Below, one piece after another: positions 8,626 through 17,491 of a stretch of 32,136 nucleotides of DNA. The stretch's first letter is position 1. Every line of letters starts with the position of its first letter. Under the pieces are notes generated by a model. That model saw nothing but the letters and a program-made list of their open reading frames with translations, searched no databases and was not told the origin of the DNA. This stretch comes from Bacteroidia bacterium (lineage in GTDB: Bacteria; Bacteroidota; Bacteroidia; AKYH767-A; OLB10), in assembly GCA_013001815.1 (NCBI GenBank), contig JABDLV010000035.1:1-32136 (forward strand), written 5' to 3'. A program made the translations under genes and the position numbers.

Positions 8626-10191
8626 ATGAGCGAAAAAGGAGCAGAGAAAAAATTTCAATCCACGTCCGGTATTGAAATAAAAAAATTGTACAAGTACACT
8701 AAGTCAAATGATGAAGAGCCGGGTGTTCCTCCTTACACTCGTGGTGTTTACTCTGAAATGTATCGTCAGCGTTTGTGGACTATGCGACAATATGCTGGTT
8801 TTTCTACAGCCGAAGAAAGCAATAAGCGTTATCATTATTTATTAAACCAAGGTACAACCGGCTTGTCTGTGGCGTTTGATTTGCCCACTCAAATTGGTTA
8901 TGATTCTGACCATGCATTTTCTGAAGGAGAAGTGGGTAAAGCAGGTGTGGCGATTGATTCACTAAAAGATATTGAAACATTGTTTAATGGAATTGAATTG
9001 GAAAAGATTTCTACTTCCATGACCATTAATTCTACTGCATCTATATTGTTAGCCATGTACATTGCACTGGCAAAAAAGCAAGGAGCAGATTTAAAAAAGA
9101 TTTCGGGTACAATACAAAATGATTTATTAAAAGAATATGCCGCACGGGGAACATATATTTATCCACCCAAATCCAGCATGAAAATTATTACGGATGTGTT
9201 TGAGTTTTGCTCTAAGGAAGTGCCTAAATGGAATACAATTTCCGTTTCCGGTTACCACATAAGAGAAGCGGGTTCAACTGCAGCACAAGAATTGGCGTTT
9301 ACACTGGCCAATGGCAAGGCATATTTAAAAGCTGCAATAGAAAAGGGGTTAGACATCAATGTATTTGCAAAAAGAATGTCGTTCTTTTTTAATGCACACA
9401 ATAATTTATTTGAAGAGGTTGCAAAGTTTAGAGCAGCAAGAAGATTGTGGGCAGGCATTACAAAAGAATTAGGTGCTACAGACCCAAGAGCACAAATGCT
9501 ACGATTTCACACGCAAACAGGGGGCAGTACTTTAACTGCACAACAACCCTATAATAATATTGTTCGTGTTACCATACAAGCATTGTCTGCTGTAATGGGT
9601 GGTACGCAATCTTTACACACCAACGGTTTTGATGAGGCATTGGCACTACCTACTGAAAATGCAGCTCGTATAGCATTGCGTACACAACAAATAATTGCGA
9701 ATGAAAGTGGAGTAGTTCATACAGTAGATCCATTGGGTGGAAGTTATTTTGTAGAAGAGCTGACGGATGAAGTGCAAAAGGCTGCTGAGGAGTATTTGAA
9801 TAAAATTGATGAAATGGGTGGTTCTGTTAACGCCATTGAAGCAGGATATATTCAAAACGAAATTGCCAGCTCTGCTTATCAGTATCAGCGTGAAGTGGAG
9901 AATGGTGAAAGTGTTGTAGTGGGAGTGAATAAATATGAAACGGAAGGAAGTGAAGTAGGGGACTTACTAAGCATTGATGACTCAATCCGGCAAGTGCAGA
10001 TGGATAAAATAAAACAGTTGAAAGCAGATAGAAATTCTGAAAAGGCTGAAAGTTGCTTAAAAACGATTGAGGAAGCTGCAAAAAATGATTCCAATCTAAT
10101 GCCACATATAATTGAAGCAGTTGAAACGCACTGCACCCTTGGTGAAATTTCTGATGTGCTGAGAAAAGTGTATGGAGAGTATAAAGGTTAG
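8626..10191 (+). CDS. Methylmalonyl-CoA mutase-family catalytic subunit (no B12 domain)
   Basis: This 521-residue TIM-barrel acyl-CoA mutase large subunit is of the short type used by archaeal MCM and IcmA, ending before any cobalamin-binding domain. Aligned with Propionibacterium MCM as I remember it, the key residues keep a constant offset of 33: Tyr89 is Y56 (RQYAGF), Gln197 is Q164 (GTIQND), Arg207 is R174 (AARGTY), Tyr243-His244 is Y210-H211 (SGYH) and Arg283 is R250. Tyr and Arg at the two specificity sites favour a carboxylated substrate (methylmalonyl/succinyl-CoA) over isobutyryl-CoA, where Phe and Gln are expected. A separate B12-binding subunit must be encoded elsewhere. The stop overlaps the convergent ftsB-like gene by 4 nt. 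Confidence 0.93.
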   Translation: MSEKGAEKKFQSTSGIEIKKLYKYTKSNDEEPGVPPYTRGVYSEMYRQRLWTMRQYAGFSTAEESNKRYHYLLNQGTTGLSVAFDLPTQIGYDSDHAFSEGEVGKAGVAIDSLKDIETLFNGIELEKISTSMTINSTASILLAMYIALAKKQGADLKKISGTIQNDLLKEYAARGTYIYPPKSSMKIITDVFEFCSKEVPKWNTISVSGYHIREAGSTAAQELAFTLANGKAYLKAAIEKGLDINVFAKRMSFFFNAHNNLFEEVAKFRAARRLWAGITKELGATDPRAQMLRFHTQTGGSTLTAQQPYNNIVRVTIQALSAVMGGTQSLHTNGFDEALALPTENAARIALRTQQIIANESGVVHTVDPLGGSYFVEELTDEVQKAAEEYLNKIDEMGGSVNAIEAGYIQNEIASSAYQYQREVENGESVVVGVNKYETEGSEVGDLLSIDDSIRQVQMDKIKQLKADRNSEKAESCLKTIEEAAKNDSNLMPHIIEAVETHCTLGEISDVLRKVYGEYKG

Positions 10192-10511
10192 TCGTTAAAA
10201 CTAAAAAATTTCTTCTTTTTCTTTTCGGTAACAATCACAAAGATTTCTTCATCATCTTTTTTCATGTAATATTTTTCACGAGCAAACTTTTCTAAATTTT
10301 CTTTATTGCTCATCAATTCATTCATGTCATTCAGATTGTTTTCAATTTCTTCTAAATAATATTCTTTGTCTGCTTCTAAACCCGAAAGCTGAGAGCGAAG
10401 AGAAACTTGTGAAATAAAATCATTACGATCAAAAAATAGCATCCAGGTAAAAAAGACCAATGAGCCAATTACGTATTTATTTCTTAAGTGATATAAAAGC
10501 CAATCTAACAT
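10188..10511 (-). CDS. ftsB: Septum formation initiator FtsB/DivIC family protein
   Basis: The protein has 107 residues in the typical FtsB/DivIC arrangement. A short cytoplasmic N-terminus precedes one transmembrane helix ([15 protein letters not shown], about residues 13-27), then a periplasmic coiled coil ([20 protein letters not shown]), and the conserved [22 protein letters not shown] block after it. Members bridge FtsL and FtsQ in the divisome. A lysine-rich tail ([11 protein letters not shown]) ends the protein. It lies 80 nt downstream of trkH on the same strand and could be co-transcribed with it or have its own promoter. Confidence 0.88.
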   Translation of the reverse strand: MLDWLLYHLRNKYVIGSLVFFTWMLFFDRNDFISQVSLRSQLSGLEADKEYYLEEIENNLNDMNELMSNKENLEKFAREKYYMKKDDEEIFVIVTEKKKKKFFSFND

Positions 10512-10591
10512 GCGCTTAATTTATATTCAAATTAAACGAATATGCAGCCAATATTGGTATCTAGGCCAGTAAAGAAATTAACAATTGCAGA

Positions 10592-12052
10592 TTAATATCT
10601 ACGCCAGAAGTAAGGGGTAAATAGCATGAGAACAGTAAATAATTCTAACCTACCCACTAGCATTAATAGAGATAAATACCATTTACCAATGCCAGGCAAA
10701 TGCGCATAATTATCAACCGGGCCAACTGAACCAATTCCCGGACCAATATTGCCCAGTGCACTGGCTACTCCTCCAATTGCAGTTAAAAAATCGATGCCAA
10801 TCATACTCATGAAAATGCTTGAGAACACAAATATGGTTAGATAAAGCATGATGAAAGCCAGAATGTTAAAAGTTAAATCTTGGGGTACGGCTTTACCGTT
10901 TAAACGCACAGGTATTACTGCTGAAGGATGCATTTGCCTTTTTAATTGAGCGAAGCTGTTTTTAAATAAAACTGTAAGACGCGCAACTTTTACACCACCG
11001 GCTGTGGAGCCCGAACATCCACCAACAAACATCAAAGTAAAAAATAGTGTAGTTAAAAATGGATTCCAATTGGTATAATCAGAAGTGGCATATCCGGTAG
11101 TAGTTAATATTGAAATGGTATTAAATGCAGAATCTCTAAAGGCTTGCTCAAATTCTGTTTCTCTTAATTGAAAAAGTGCAATAGTTACAATTGTAATCAT
11201 GAGCCCCATCATTAAAATGTAATTTCTGAACTCTTCATTCTCTATAATTTTTCGCCATCTTAGTTTTACACCAAAGTAAATGAGCGTAAAGTTTGTAGCG
11301 CAGATTATCATAAAGGCCATAATAACATATTGAATATATGCTGAGTCATATGCCGCTATGCTTTCATTTTTAATAGAGAAACCACCTATGGCAATGGTAG
11401 TAAGGGAGTGATTGAGGGCATCAAAGAATGGCATATCACCAATCATTAATAGCACACACTCTAATACAGTTAGGCTTACATAGATGTACCACAATCTTAA
11501 CGCAGTATCCTTAATTCTGGGGTGTAATTTGTCTGCAGAAATACCGGGAGCTTCTGCGCCAAACAGCTGCATACCTCCAATGCCAAGTATGGGTAAAATC
11601 GCAACCGCAAGTACAATGATTCCCATGCCACCAATGTATTGAGTGATGCTTCTCCAAATTAACAAGTCATTTGGTAAAGCTTCAATATCTGTAAGTATGG
11701 TTGCACCGGTGGTGGTATACCCACTCATGGTTTCAAAAAGTGCGTCTACAACATTTGGTATGTAACCGCTTATTAAATAGGGTAGAGAACCAAATAGTGT
11801 CATAAACAACCAGCCAAATGTTACAATGAGATAACCATCGCGTTTACTCAATTCTTTGGTTAATGATCTGTTGGTTAAAAATCTTGCTAAAGCCCCTGAA
11901 GCCAAGGTTATTGCACTGGCTATTATGATTGCTTGTGCTGCATTGTGATCAGAGGTAAAAGAGAACGGTAAGCAAAGCAACATAAAGGCACCGTTTAATA
12001 ATAACAGCGTACCCAAAATGTTAATAATGAGAGAAATATTAAATTTCTTCAT
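10592..12052 (-). CDS. trkH: Trk potassium uptake membrane subunit TrkH
   Basis: The protein has 486 residues with many hydrophobic helices and the four pore-loop repeats of the SKT superfamily. In order these are SGYTTTGATIL, LTTIAIGGFSI, ILTTTGYATSD and ASALGNIGPGIG, each with a selectivity-filter glycine. TrkH/KtrB forms the potassium-conducting pore in the inner membrane and is gated by a ring of TrkA/KtrA subunits, which the gene directly upstream encodes. The start follows the trkA stop with no intervening base, so the two are translationally linked. Length is normal. Confidence 0.96.
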   Translation of the reverse strand: MKKFNISLIINILGTLLLLNGAFMLLCLPFSFTSDHNAAQAIIIASAITLASGALARFLTNRSLTKELSKRDGYLIVTFGWLFMTLFGSLPYLISGYIPNVVDALFETMSGYTTTGATILTDIEALPNDLLIWRSITQYIGGMGIIVLAVAILPILGIGGMQLFGAEAPGISADKLHPRIKDTALRLWYIYVSLTVLECVLLMIGDMPFFDALNHSLTTIAIGGFSIKNESIAAYDSAYIQYVIMAFMIICATNFTLIYFGVKLRWRKIIENEEFRNYILMMGLMITIVTIALFQLRETEFEQAFRDSAFNTISILTTTGYATSDYTNWNPFLTTLFFTLMFVGGCSGSTAGGVKVARLTVLFKNSFAQLKRQMHPSAVIPVRLNGKAVPQDLTFNILAFIMLYLTIFVFSSIFMSMIGIDFLTAIGGVASALGNIGPGIGSVGPVDNYAHLPGIGKWYLSLLMLVGRLELFTVLMLFTPYFWRRY

Positions 12053-13393
12053 CTAGTTAAAAAAGTTTTCGATTACTTCTATGCACTCCGGTCTTGAAAG
12101 CACTACTACACGATCCTTAGGTTTGAATTTAAAGTCCCCTAATGCAGTTAACCCCTGTCCATTTCTAATTACACCGCCAACAATGGCACCTTTTGGAAAC
12201 CCTAATTTCTTCAATTGCTGTTCGGTAATTTTTGAAGTTTCTTTTACTTCAAATTCTAATACTTCCGCTTCTACACCATGCAAGCTGGCAATGGAAACGA
12301 TTTCACCTTTGCGTATATATCTGAAAATGAAATTCGCTGCAATAAGTTTTTTATTGATTAGTGTATCCACACCAATATTTTGTGAAAGGTGTATGTATTC
12401 TATGTTCTCTACTAGTGCAACTGTTTTTTCAACACCATGATTCTTTGCCACCAGGCTTGCAATCATGTTTGTTTCAGAGTCATCCGTAACTGCAATGAAT
12501 GCATCCATATCATTTAATCCTTCTTCCTCCAGTAATTTTACGTCATGCAAATCGCCATTAATTACCAGTACATCTTTTAGTTCGTCTGCCAACTGAAATG
12601 CTTTTTTCTTGTCTTCACAAATCAATTTTATGCGGTATTTTTTTTCTAGTCGCTGAGCTGCATGGTAACCTAGTTTGCTGCTGCCAATGATCATTACATC
12701 TTTGATTTCAACTTTTTCTTTGTTGGTCATTTTGGCAATACGCTCAATTCCGCTGGGTTGCGCTATAAAGTAAACATGGTCATTATTCTTTACTACCGTA
12801 TCTCCACGCGGAATAATGGTTTCGTTGTTTCTTAGAATGGCTACAGTTAAAAAATCTAAATCAGGATTTAGGAAAGAGGCCTCGCTAATTGTTTTACCAA
12901 GTAGAATATCATTTTCATGAATATGAATGCCAATTAAGGAAAGCAGGCCATCATCAAAGTCGAACTTATCCGTAAGCGCTGCTTTTTCCAGTAGGCGTTC
13001 AATCTCTTTTGATGCCAGCGATTCCGGTGAGATTAACTCATCTATACCAAGGGCATTCAGTTCTCTGTTGTGTTCATCTTCACGATAACGAATGTTGCTA
13101 ATGCGAGCAATAGTTTTTTCAGCGCCTAAGTGCTTACCTAAAATTGCAGAGGCAATATTTGTTTCTTCAGAATTAGTTACTGTAATAAGAAGATCTGCTT
13201 TCGCAATATTTGCTTCTTTCAGAGTTTCGAAGTGTGCTGCATTGCCACTTATGGTTGCAACATCTAGCTGGTTGGATGCGTAGTTTAGTTTTTCAGTGTC
13301 GGTATCAACAATGGTGATATCTTGATTTTCATAAGATAACAACTTTGCAATGTGAAAGCCAACATCTCCGGCACCTGCAATTATAATCCTCAT
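12053..13393 (-). CDS. trkA: Trk system NAD-binding regulatory subunit TrkA
   Basis: The 446 residues contain two tandem RCK (TrkA-N plus TrkA-C) units. The first Rossmann motif is intact (IIIAGAGDVGFHIAKLL, residues 3-19, with a terminal acid in IVDTD). The second is degenerate (VMIIGSSKLGYHAAQRL), as often seen in two-domain TrkA proteins, so NAD/ATP is probably bound mainly by the first half. It gates TrkH in response to nucleotides and sits at the cytoplasmic face. It is the first gene of trkA-trkH (and perhaps ftsB), divergent from the START-domain gene. Confidence 0.95.
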   Translation of the reverse strand: MRIIIAGAGDVGFHIAKLLSYENQDITIVDTDTEKLNYASNQLDVATISGNAAHFETLKEANIAKADLLITVTNSEETNIASAILGKHLGAEKTIARISNIRYREDEHNRELNALGIDELISPESLASKEIERLLEKAALTDKFDFDDGLLSLIGIHIHENDILLGKTISEASFLNPDLDFLTVAILRNNETIIPRGDTVVKNNDHVYFIAQPSGIERIAKMTNKEKVEIKDVMIIGSSKLGYHAAQRLEKKYRIKLICEDKKKAFQLADELKDVLVINGDLHDVKLLEEEGLNDMDAFIAVTDDSETNMIASLVAKNHGVEKTVALVENIEYIHLSQNIGVDTLINKKLIAANFIFRYIRKGEIVSIASLHGVEAEVLEFEVKETSKITEQQLKKLGFPKGAIVGGVIRNGQGLTALGDFKFKPKDRVVVLSRPECIEVIENFFN

Positions 13394-13539
13394 TAATTTT
13401 TACAAATTGTTCAAAGCATTTATTCAATGACTAGCGTAAGCAATTTACGGCATTTTGTGTATTAAAAACAAGGACATTGATGAAAATTCAGAGTTTAGTT
13501 CTTAACTTTAGATTCTACTCGAACTATACTAAAAGTTCA

Positions 13540-14142
13540 ATGTCTCGAATAATCTCCGTATTTCTCTTTTGCTTTATTCCGTTATGCTTGCAAGCACAAT
13601 ATGACTGGGAGTTAGAAAAAGACCAGCATGGAATTAAAGTTTATTCCTCTCATTTGCCTTATGGCAATTTTAAAGCCGTTAAAGTGGAGTGCGAATTAAA
13701 CGGAGACTTTGAGGAATTAATGAAGGTACTAACCGATGTTGACGGAATGAAAGGCTGGGTTTACAAAACAAAAAATATAAAACTGCTCTCTGCAGAAGAT
13801 CCAAGTGATATTTCTTATTATTCAGAAACGGATTTGCCCTGGCCGGTTGCCAATAGGGATGCTGTAATTAATTTAGAATTTAATATAGACAGTTTACCGG
13901 AGTATATTACTATAAAAGGTACTTGTGATGAGTATGGAGTGCCAAAAGTTGATGGACTGGTTCGTTTATCTCATTTTAAGGCTGATTGGAAAATTACAAA
14001 GATTGAAAATCAAAGTATAAACGTGGAATATATTCTTGAGGTTGATCCCGGAGGTGACTTACCTGCATGGATTAACAACATGTTTATATTGAAAGGTCCC
14101 TATGAGACATTTTACAATCTTTCAGAAAAATTGAACGATTAA
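13540..14142 (+). CDS. Secreted START-domain protein
   Basis: The ORF track opens at TTG 13477, and an ATG also exists at 13480. I prefer ATG 13540 because it yields a compact signal peptide (MSRIISVFLFCFIPLCLQAQ) directly ahead of the mature domain. The remaining ~180 residues match the START/SRPBCC helix-grip fold: WELEKDQHGIKVYSS at the start, the TDVDGMKGWVYKT segment, DLPWPVANRDAVI, and a C-terminal helix LKGPYETFYNLSEKL. START domains bind lipids or hydrophobic ligands; the ligand here is unknown. Export to the periplasm is inferred from the signal peptide. It is transcribed alone. Confidence 0.86.
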   Translation: MSRIISVFLFCFIPLCLQAQYDWELEKDQHGIKVYSSHLPYGNFKAVKVECELNGDFEELMKVLTDVDGMKGWVYKTKNIKLLSAEDPSDISYYSETDLPWPVANRDAVINLEFNIDSLPEYITIKGTCDEYGVPKVDGLVRLSHFKADWKITKIENQSINVEYILEVDPGGDLPAWINNMFILKGPYETFYNLSEKLND

Positions 14143-14151
14143 TATTCGTTA

Positions 14152-14595
14152 TTATTTTTTGAATATGTAGCGAGTTATAAAAATTCCATTATTATCTCCT
14201 TCGCCTGCGCTGCTTTCTACACCACTGGTAACAAATTCTAATTGCCAACCATCATTTATGAGTTCATTTATTTTAGCAGATATCATTGCATCGTTGGATG
14301 CTATATTTCTAAAATTAATACCAACTCCACTGTAAAAGTTAAGCAGTTTGGTTTCATCTAAATTATCAATCTTCAAGTCTTTTCGTTTAACCTTTTTTTG
14401 GTCGCTTTTATTTCCTTCATCTCTTTCCGTAGTTGCCTGTTCCAGGTTTTGATTTTGTTTGTGGTCGATGATTCTTGATCTTCCAATACCCATTGGTACA
14501 ATTGATTCAACTGTGGTGATTACTTTATACTGCTGTGCAAACGCATCTTGACACAAAAAGGTAAGGGTTGCAAAAACGATAACTATGTATTTCAT
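14152..14595 (-). CDS. Small secreted protein of unknown function downstream of ECF module
   Basis: The 147 residues begin with a signal peptide (MKYIVIVFATLTFLCQDAFA then QQ). The mature part has a lysine- and glutamate-rich middle (DQKKVKRKDLKIDNLDE) and a C-terminal piece, ISAKINELINDGWQLEFVTS followed by FITRYIFKK. That piece resembles the DUF4177 layout (helix, GW, strand, strand ending in a basic residue); the resemblance is weak and from memory. It lies 60 nt behind the four-helix membrane protein gene and the sigma factor, so it may be part of that operon or its target. It is not recognised beyond that. Confidence 0.72.
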   Translation of the reverse strand: MKYIVIVFATLTFLCQDAFAQQYKVITTVESIVPMGIGRSRIIDHKQNQNLEQATTERDEGNKSDQKKVKRKDLKIDNLDETKLLNFYSGVGINFRNIASNDAMISAKINELINDGWQLEFVTSGVESSAGEGDNNGIFITRYIFKK

Positions 14596-14655
14596 GGTAA
14601 TGCTTGTTTAAAAAAATTAAAATTCAATAAAAACTTATACTTGTCTATGAAATTA

Positions 14656-15270
14656 TTATTTATTCTCATTAGTATCAAGTGATTTAATTTCTTTTAAAAA
14701 ATCACTTGCCTTTTTTAAGTTTTTATCCGGAAATAATCTAAGTAGAACAGTTATAATTATGCCAACAATCATACTTCCAAAGAAATAATGTACCATCCAA
14801 TTACCTATTGCGTATAAGTCAATTCCTAATAAGCCTTTGGCAAGCACAATTAAAATTGCCAATGAAAAAACAGGTATTACAATCATTAGTGTATTGGTGT
14901 CTAACCGGTCAAAAAACTTTATTCTTTCAATTGCTTTTTGTGTTTTAATGATTGAATTTTTGGCATCAATACTTTGGAACCAATAAATTTTGTAGCCACT
15001 TAGCACTATGCTTGCAACTGCTGAAATCCACAGTAATAATGCCGGCACGAAAAATTTAGCAACCGTAAAATGGTTCACCATAAAATAAACCAGGAATATG
15101 ATAAACAAACTATTTACAATTAATTCAATAGTATTCTCTAATCTATATTCCATTAAGTTGGATTTGATTTTACTCATGCCAACTTCTTTAAAGAGACTTT
15201 TATTAATTTCTAATTTTTCTGATTCTTTATCTGTGTTTTTCCAGATGTCTGTTAATTGATCTAATTCCAT
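14656..15270 (-). CDS. Four-helix membrane protein paired with ECF sigma factor (putative anti-sigma)
   Basis: The protein has 204 residues. The cytoplasmic N-terminus (MELDQLTDIWKNTDKESEKL) is typical of Bacteroidota membrane proteins encoded next to ECF sigma genes. Four hydrophobic helices follow: around IELIVNSLFIIFLVYFMV, FVPALLLWISAVASIVL, LMIVIPVFSLAILIVLA and MIVGIIITVLLRLF. There is no zinc-binding HxxxCxxC anti-sigma motif. It starts 4 nt after the sigma factor stop, so co-transcription is near certain. A role in holding or sensing for the sigma factor is inferred from position only. Confidence 0.78.
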   Translation of the reverse strand: MELDQLTDIWKNTDKESEKLEINKSLFKEVGMSKIKSNLMEYRLENTIELIVNSLFIIFLVYFMVNHFTVAKFFVPALLLWISAVASIVLSGYKIYWFQSIDAKNSIIKTQKAIERIKFFDRLDTNTLMIVIPVFSLAILIVLAKGLLGIDLYAIGNWMVHYFFGSMIVGIIITVLLRLFPDKNLKKASDFLKEIKSLDTNENK

Positions 15271-15274
15271 TTTT

Positions 15275-15784
15275 TTATGTGTTTATTTTTTTAAATTTTT
15301 CACTAAGTGTATTTTTAATACGATTTACTTTGGTAGAAACATTGCTTGTTGAAATCCCCATAATGTTAGAAATTTCTTCATTGTTTAAACCTTCAAGGCG
15401 TAAAATCATAATTGCCTTGTCCAGTTCTTTTAGCTCATTTAAAAATTTGTAAAGCAATTTCATTTTTTCATTTTGGTTTTCAGTTTCCGTTTCTATAATA
15501 AAATCTTGGGCGTAGGAGGTATGTGTTTTTTTTCTGCTTTTCTCTTTTCTCAACCAAGAGATGGAAACATTTAAGGCAATGCGATAAATCCATGTGCTTA
15601 CGGCATGCTTATTATCAAAATTTGGGAAGGCCTTCCAGAGCTGAATAATGATATCCTGAATTAAGTCTTTTCTGAATTCCGGATTATATTCATATGCCGA
15701 AGCAATTTTGAATATAAGCCGCTTATTATTCTCTAATAAGTCTATAAAAGCCTTCTCTAAATCTATATTATTTACCGTGGACAT
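15275..15784 (-). CDS. ECF-type RNA polymerase sigma factor
   Basis: A 169-residue sigma-70 family protein with only regions 2 and 4. Region 2 is visible as DLIQDIIIQLWKAFPNF (core binding) and STWIYRIALNVSISWLRKEK (-10 recognition). Region 4 is the helix-turn-helix LEGLNNEEISNIMGISTSNV followed by a basic helix. Length fits a group 4 (ECF) factor. It is first in a three-gene set with a membrane protein and a small secreted protein; such an order commonly means an envelope stress or signal response. The promoter ahead of it is not obvious; autoregulation is possible. Confidence 0.92.
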   Translation of the reverse strand: MSTVNNIDLEKAFIDLLENNKRLIFKIASAYEYNPEFRKDLIQDIIIQLWKAFPNFDNKHAVSTWIYRIALNVSISWLRKEKSRKKTHTSYAQDFIIETETENQNEKMKLLYKFLNELKELDKAIMILRLEGLNNEEISNIMGISTSNVSTKVNRIKNTLSEKFKKINT

Positions 15785-15937
15785 ACTTAGCCTTGCGTGT
15801 TTACTCTATTATTCGCACACTAACTTAAAAAATCACAGAAAATGGAAAATTTATTTTAAAAAATGAGATTTTCAGTAAAAAAGAGGATGTGAAGAGATTG
15901 AGCGGCAGCGGTCTTTTCCGTATTCAGCCGGATTTCT

Positions 15938-16894
15938 TTATGGCTTTTGTTGTGCTGCGTATTTTACTCTGTCAAAACAATATTGAGTAAATAATTTTGC
16001 TCCAGTTTCATTAAAATGTATTCCATCCACAAAAAGAGCATCGTGCCAGGTAGTATCATTTGCATTAACAAAGTAATGTTTAGGGCTAACAATGCGGTCA
16101 ATTTTTTTTAAATGAGAATCGAATTTTTCATTCTCCTGTGTGTTCAATTCTTGAATTAAGCCCATTCTATGGGGAGAATGAAATACATAATATTCAATAT
16201 TATTCTTAGTGCAAAAGTTAGCTATGCTGTCTAAATAAGAATACTCTGCTATATCGGGTACTTTATCTAAGCGATTATTTTTCCAACGTTCATCCTTTAT
16301 ATTAAAACCATGAGTACTGAATTTCACCATGCCATAATCATCATAGTTTAAGTAATCATAATCCTTGTTACAATTTCTTACATAGTTGGCATAATCAATA
16401 TTCTTTAGATAATAATGTAAATCAAAATTTCTTGCAATTGAATAAGTAGTTTTTAAATCATCATTCGTTAAATAATGATGAATAAAATTGTAATCAATTT
16501 TTTTAGAAGCTTTTGTAAAGTCTCCAATATTTACAACCGAAATAACTTGCTTAAACTCATTTAAATCATACAAGCTTTTCAATAGTTTATAGCCTTCACT
16601 GGTTTTTACGCCCCATGATGACACGTTTAGGTAGTTATTATTCTGAAACTCTTTAGTGACAACTTCTGAGCTCAGATTATTCAGAGTCATAGATGAACCA
16701 ACCGCGATTACTTCAGGAGTTATTGAATTATTTTTTAAGAATCGAATTTTTTCATTGTATGAATAACTACTTGAAAAATTTAAAGCCGGTAAGTTTTCGA
16801 TTCCAATTGTATGAACATATATAAAAAGTCCAATGCCAAGTATTACCAATGGAGGAATTAAAAAACGCAACGTTTTTATTATAAATTTCTTCAT
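15938..16894 (-). CDS. Membrane-anchored SGNH-hydrolase-like protein
   Basis: I choose the ATG at 16894 (MKKFIIKTLRFLIPPLVILG) instead of the track start at 16939, because it places a basic n-region right before the transmembrane helix (FLIPPLVILGIGLFIYVH). The rest is extracytoplasmic. VIAVGSSMTLNNL matches SGNH block I with its serine, and FVDGIHFNETGAKLF matches block V with the Asp-x-x-His pair. VVNIGDFTKAS is in the block II/III area. The layout recalls DltD/AlgX-like O-acetylation partners that work with MBOAT acyltransferases, but no MBOAT gene is in the window. Catalysis on a surface glycan is inference. Confidence 0.78.
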   Translation of the reverse strand: MKKFIIKTLRFLIPPLVILGIGLFIYVHTIGIENLPALNFSSSYSYNEKIRFLKNNSITPEVIAVGSSMTLNNLSSEVVTKEFQNNNYLNVSSWGVKTSEGYKLLKSLYDLNEFKQVISVVNIGDFTKASKKIDYNFIHHYLTNDDLKTTYSIARNFDLHYYLKNIDYANYVRNCNKDYDYLNYDDYGMVKFSTHGFNIKDERWKNNRLDKVPDIAEYSYLDSIANFCTKNNIEYYVFHSPHRMGLIQELNTQENEKFDSHLKKIDRIVSPKHYFVNANDTTWHDALFVDGIHFNETGAKLFTQYCFDRVKYAAQQKP

Positions 16895-17093
16895 ACTTAA
16901 TTGACTCTTGCCACCAAACCGGAACATTGCAAGTATCACAATGTAATATAAAGCAATTATTGATTTATTCTGAGTCGCTCTGCTGTAAGGCGCACAGCTT
17001 GTTTATAAGCGCAGTTTATTGGGTTTGCGAACCCCTCAATACGAATGTAGAAATGAAAAAAATAAAATTAATTTTAATAAGGATTTGTTTGAC

Positions 17094-17450
17094 TTAGTTG
17101 ACTCCTTCAACTTTCATAATTGGTCTCACTTCAATTTTCCAATCTCCATCTTCAAATCGCGGGTCAGACTTTGCAATTTCAATGGCATCGTTTAAGTCTT
17201 TCGCCATTAAATGATAATATCCTGAAATAACTTCTTTGTTTTCATCAACAGGTTCTACAACGGCCTGGCCACAATTAAAAGACACTACTGAACCTTGTGG
17301 CTCCAGTGGTTGTGCTGATTTCATGTTTCCACCTTCAACCAATTTCATAATAAAGCCGCCTACTTTTTGAATGTGTTCTTGTTGTTTTTCCGGAGTAAGA
17401 CTGGCAACAGGGTTTCCTTCATTTTTAATAAATAACATAAATTCTTTCAT
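17094..17450 (-). CDS. YCII-related domain protein
   Basis: A 118-residue protein of the YCII/DGPF type. The N-terminal strand KEFMLFIKNEG leads into a helix with PEKQQEHIQKVGGFIMKLVE. The middle reads GSVVSFNCGQAVVEP, and the C-terminal part SGYYHLMAKDLNDAIEIAKS then DGDWKIEVRPIM matches the family's GYYLIEADDLDEAIEIAK pattern. The fold is a ferredoxin-like dimer; most members have no known reaction. It lies 41 nt behind the P5C dehydrogenase gene and is probably co-transcribed with it. A role in proline catabolism is not implied by the family. Confidence 0.85.
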   Translation of the reverse strand: MKEFMLFIKNEGNPVASLTPEKQQEHIQKVGGFIMKLVEGGNMKSAQPLEPQGSVVSFNCGQAVVEPVDENKEVISGYYHLMAKDLNDAIEIAKSDPRFEDGDWKIEVRPIMKVEGVN

Positions 17451-17491
17451 GGTGTCTTTATATTTAATCGTTGAATATTAGTCTTTCCGAA

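Noticed and set aside
9827-10234. 135-aa minus-strand ORF under the mutase 3' end
   Set aside because: Shadow of the mutase coding sequence; composition is low-complexity and it overlaps the FtsB-like gene.
13477-13539. Longer N-terminus of the START-domain protein
   Set aside because: The extra 21 residues put a polar stretch before the signal peptide; ATG 13540 gives a standard one. The longer form from ATG 13480 cannot be fully excluded.
16975-17045. tRNA-like segment with a GGGGTTCGCAAACCC arm on the minus strand
   Set aside because: The putative T-loop lacks the conserved A58, the 5-bp T stem does not pair, and no D arm or acceptor stem can be drawn. Kept only as a hairpin observation.
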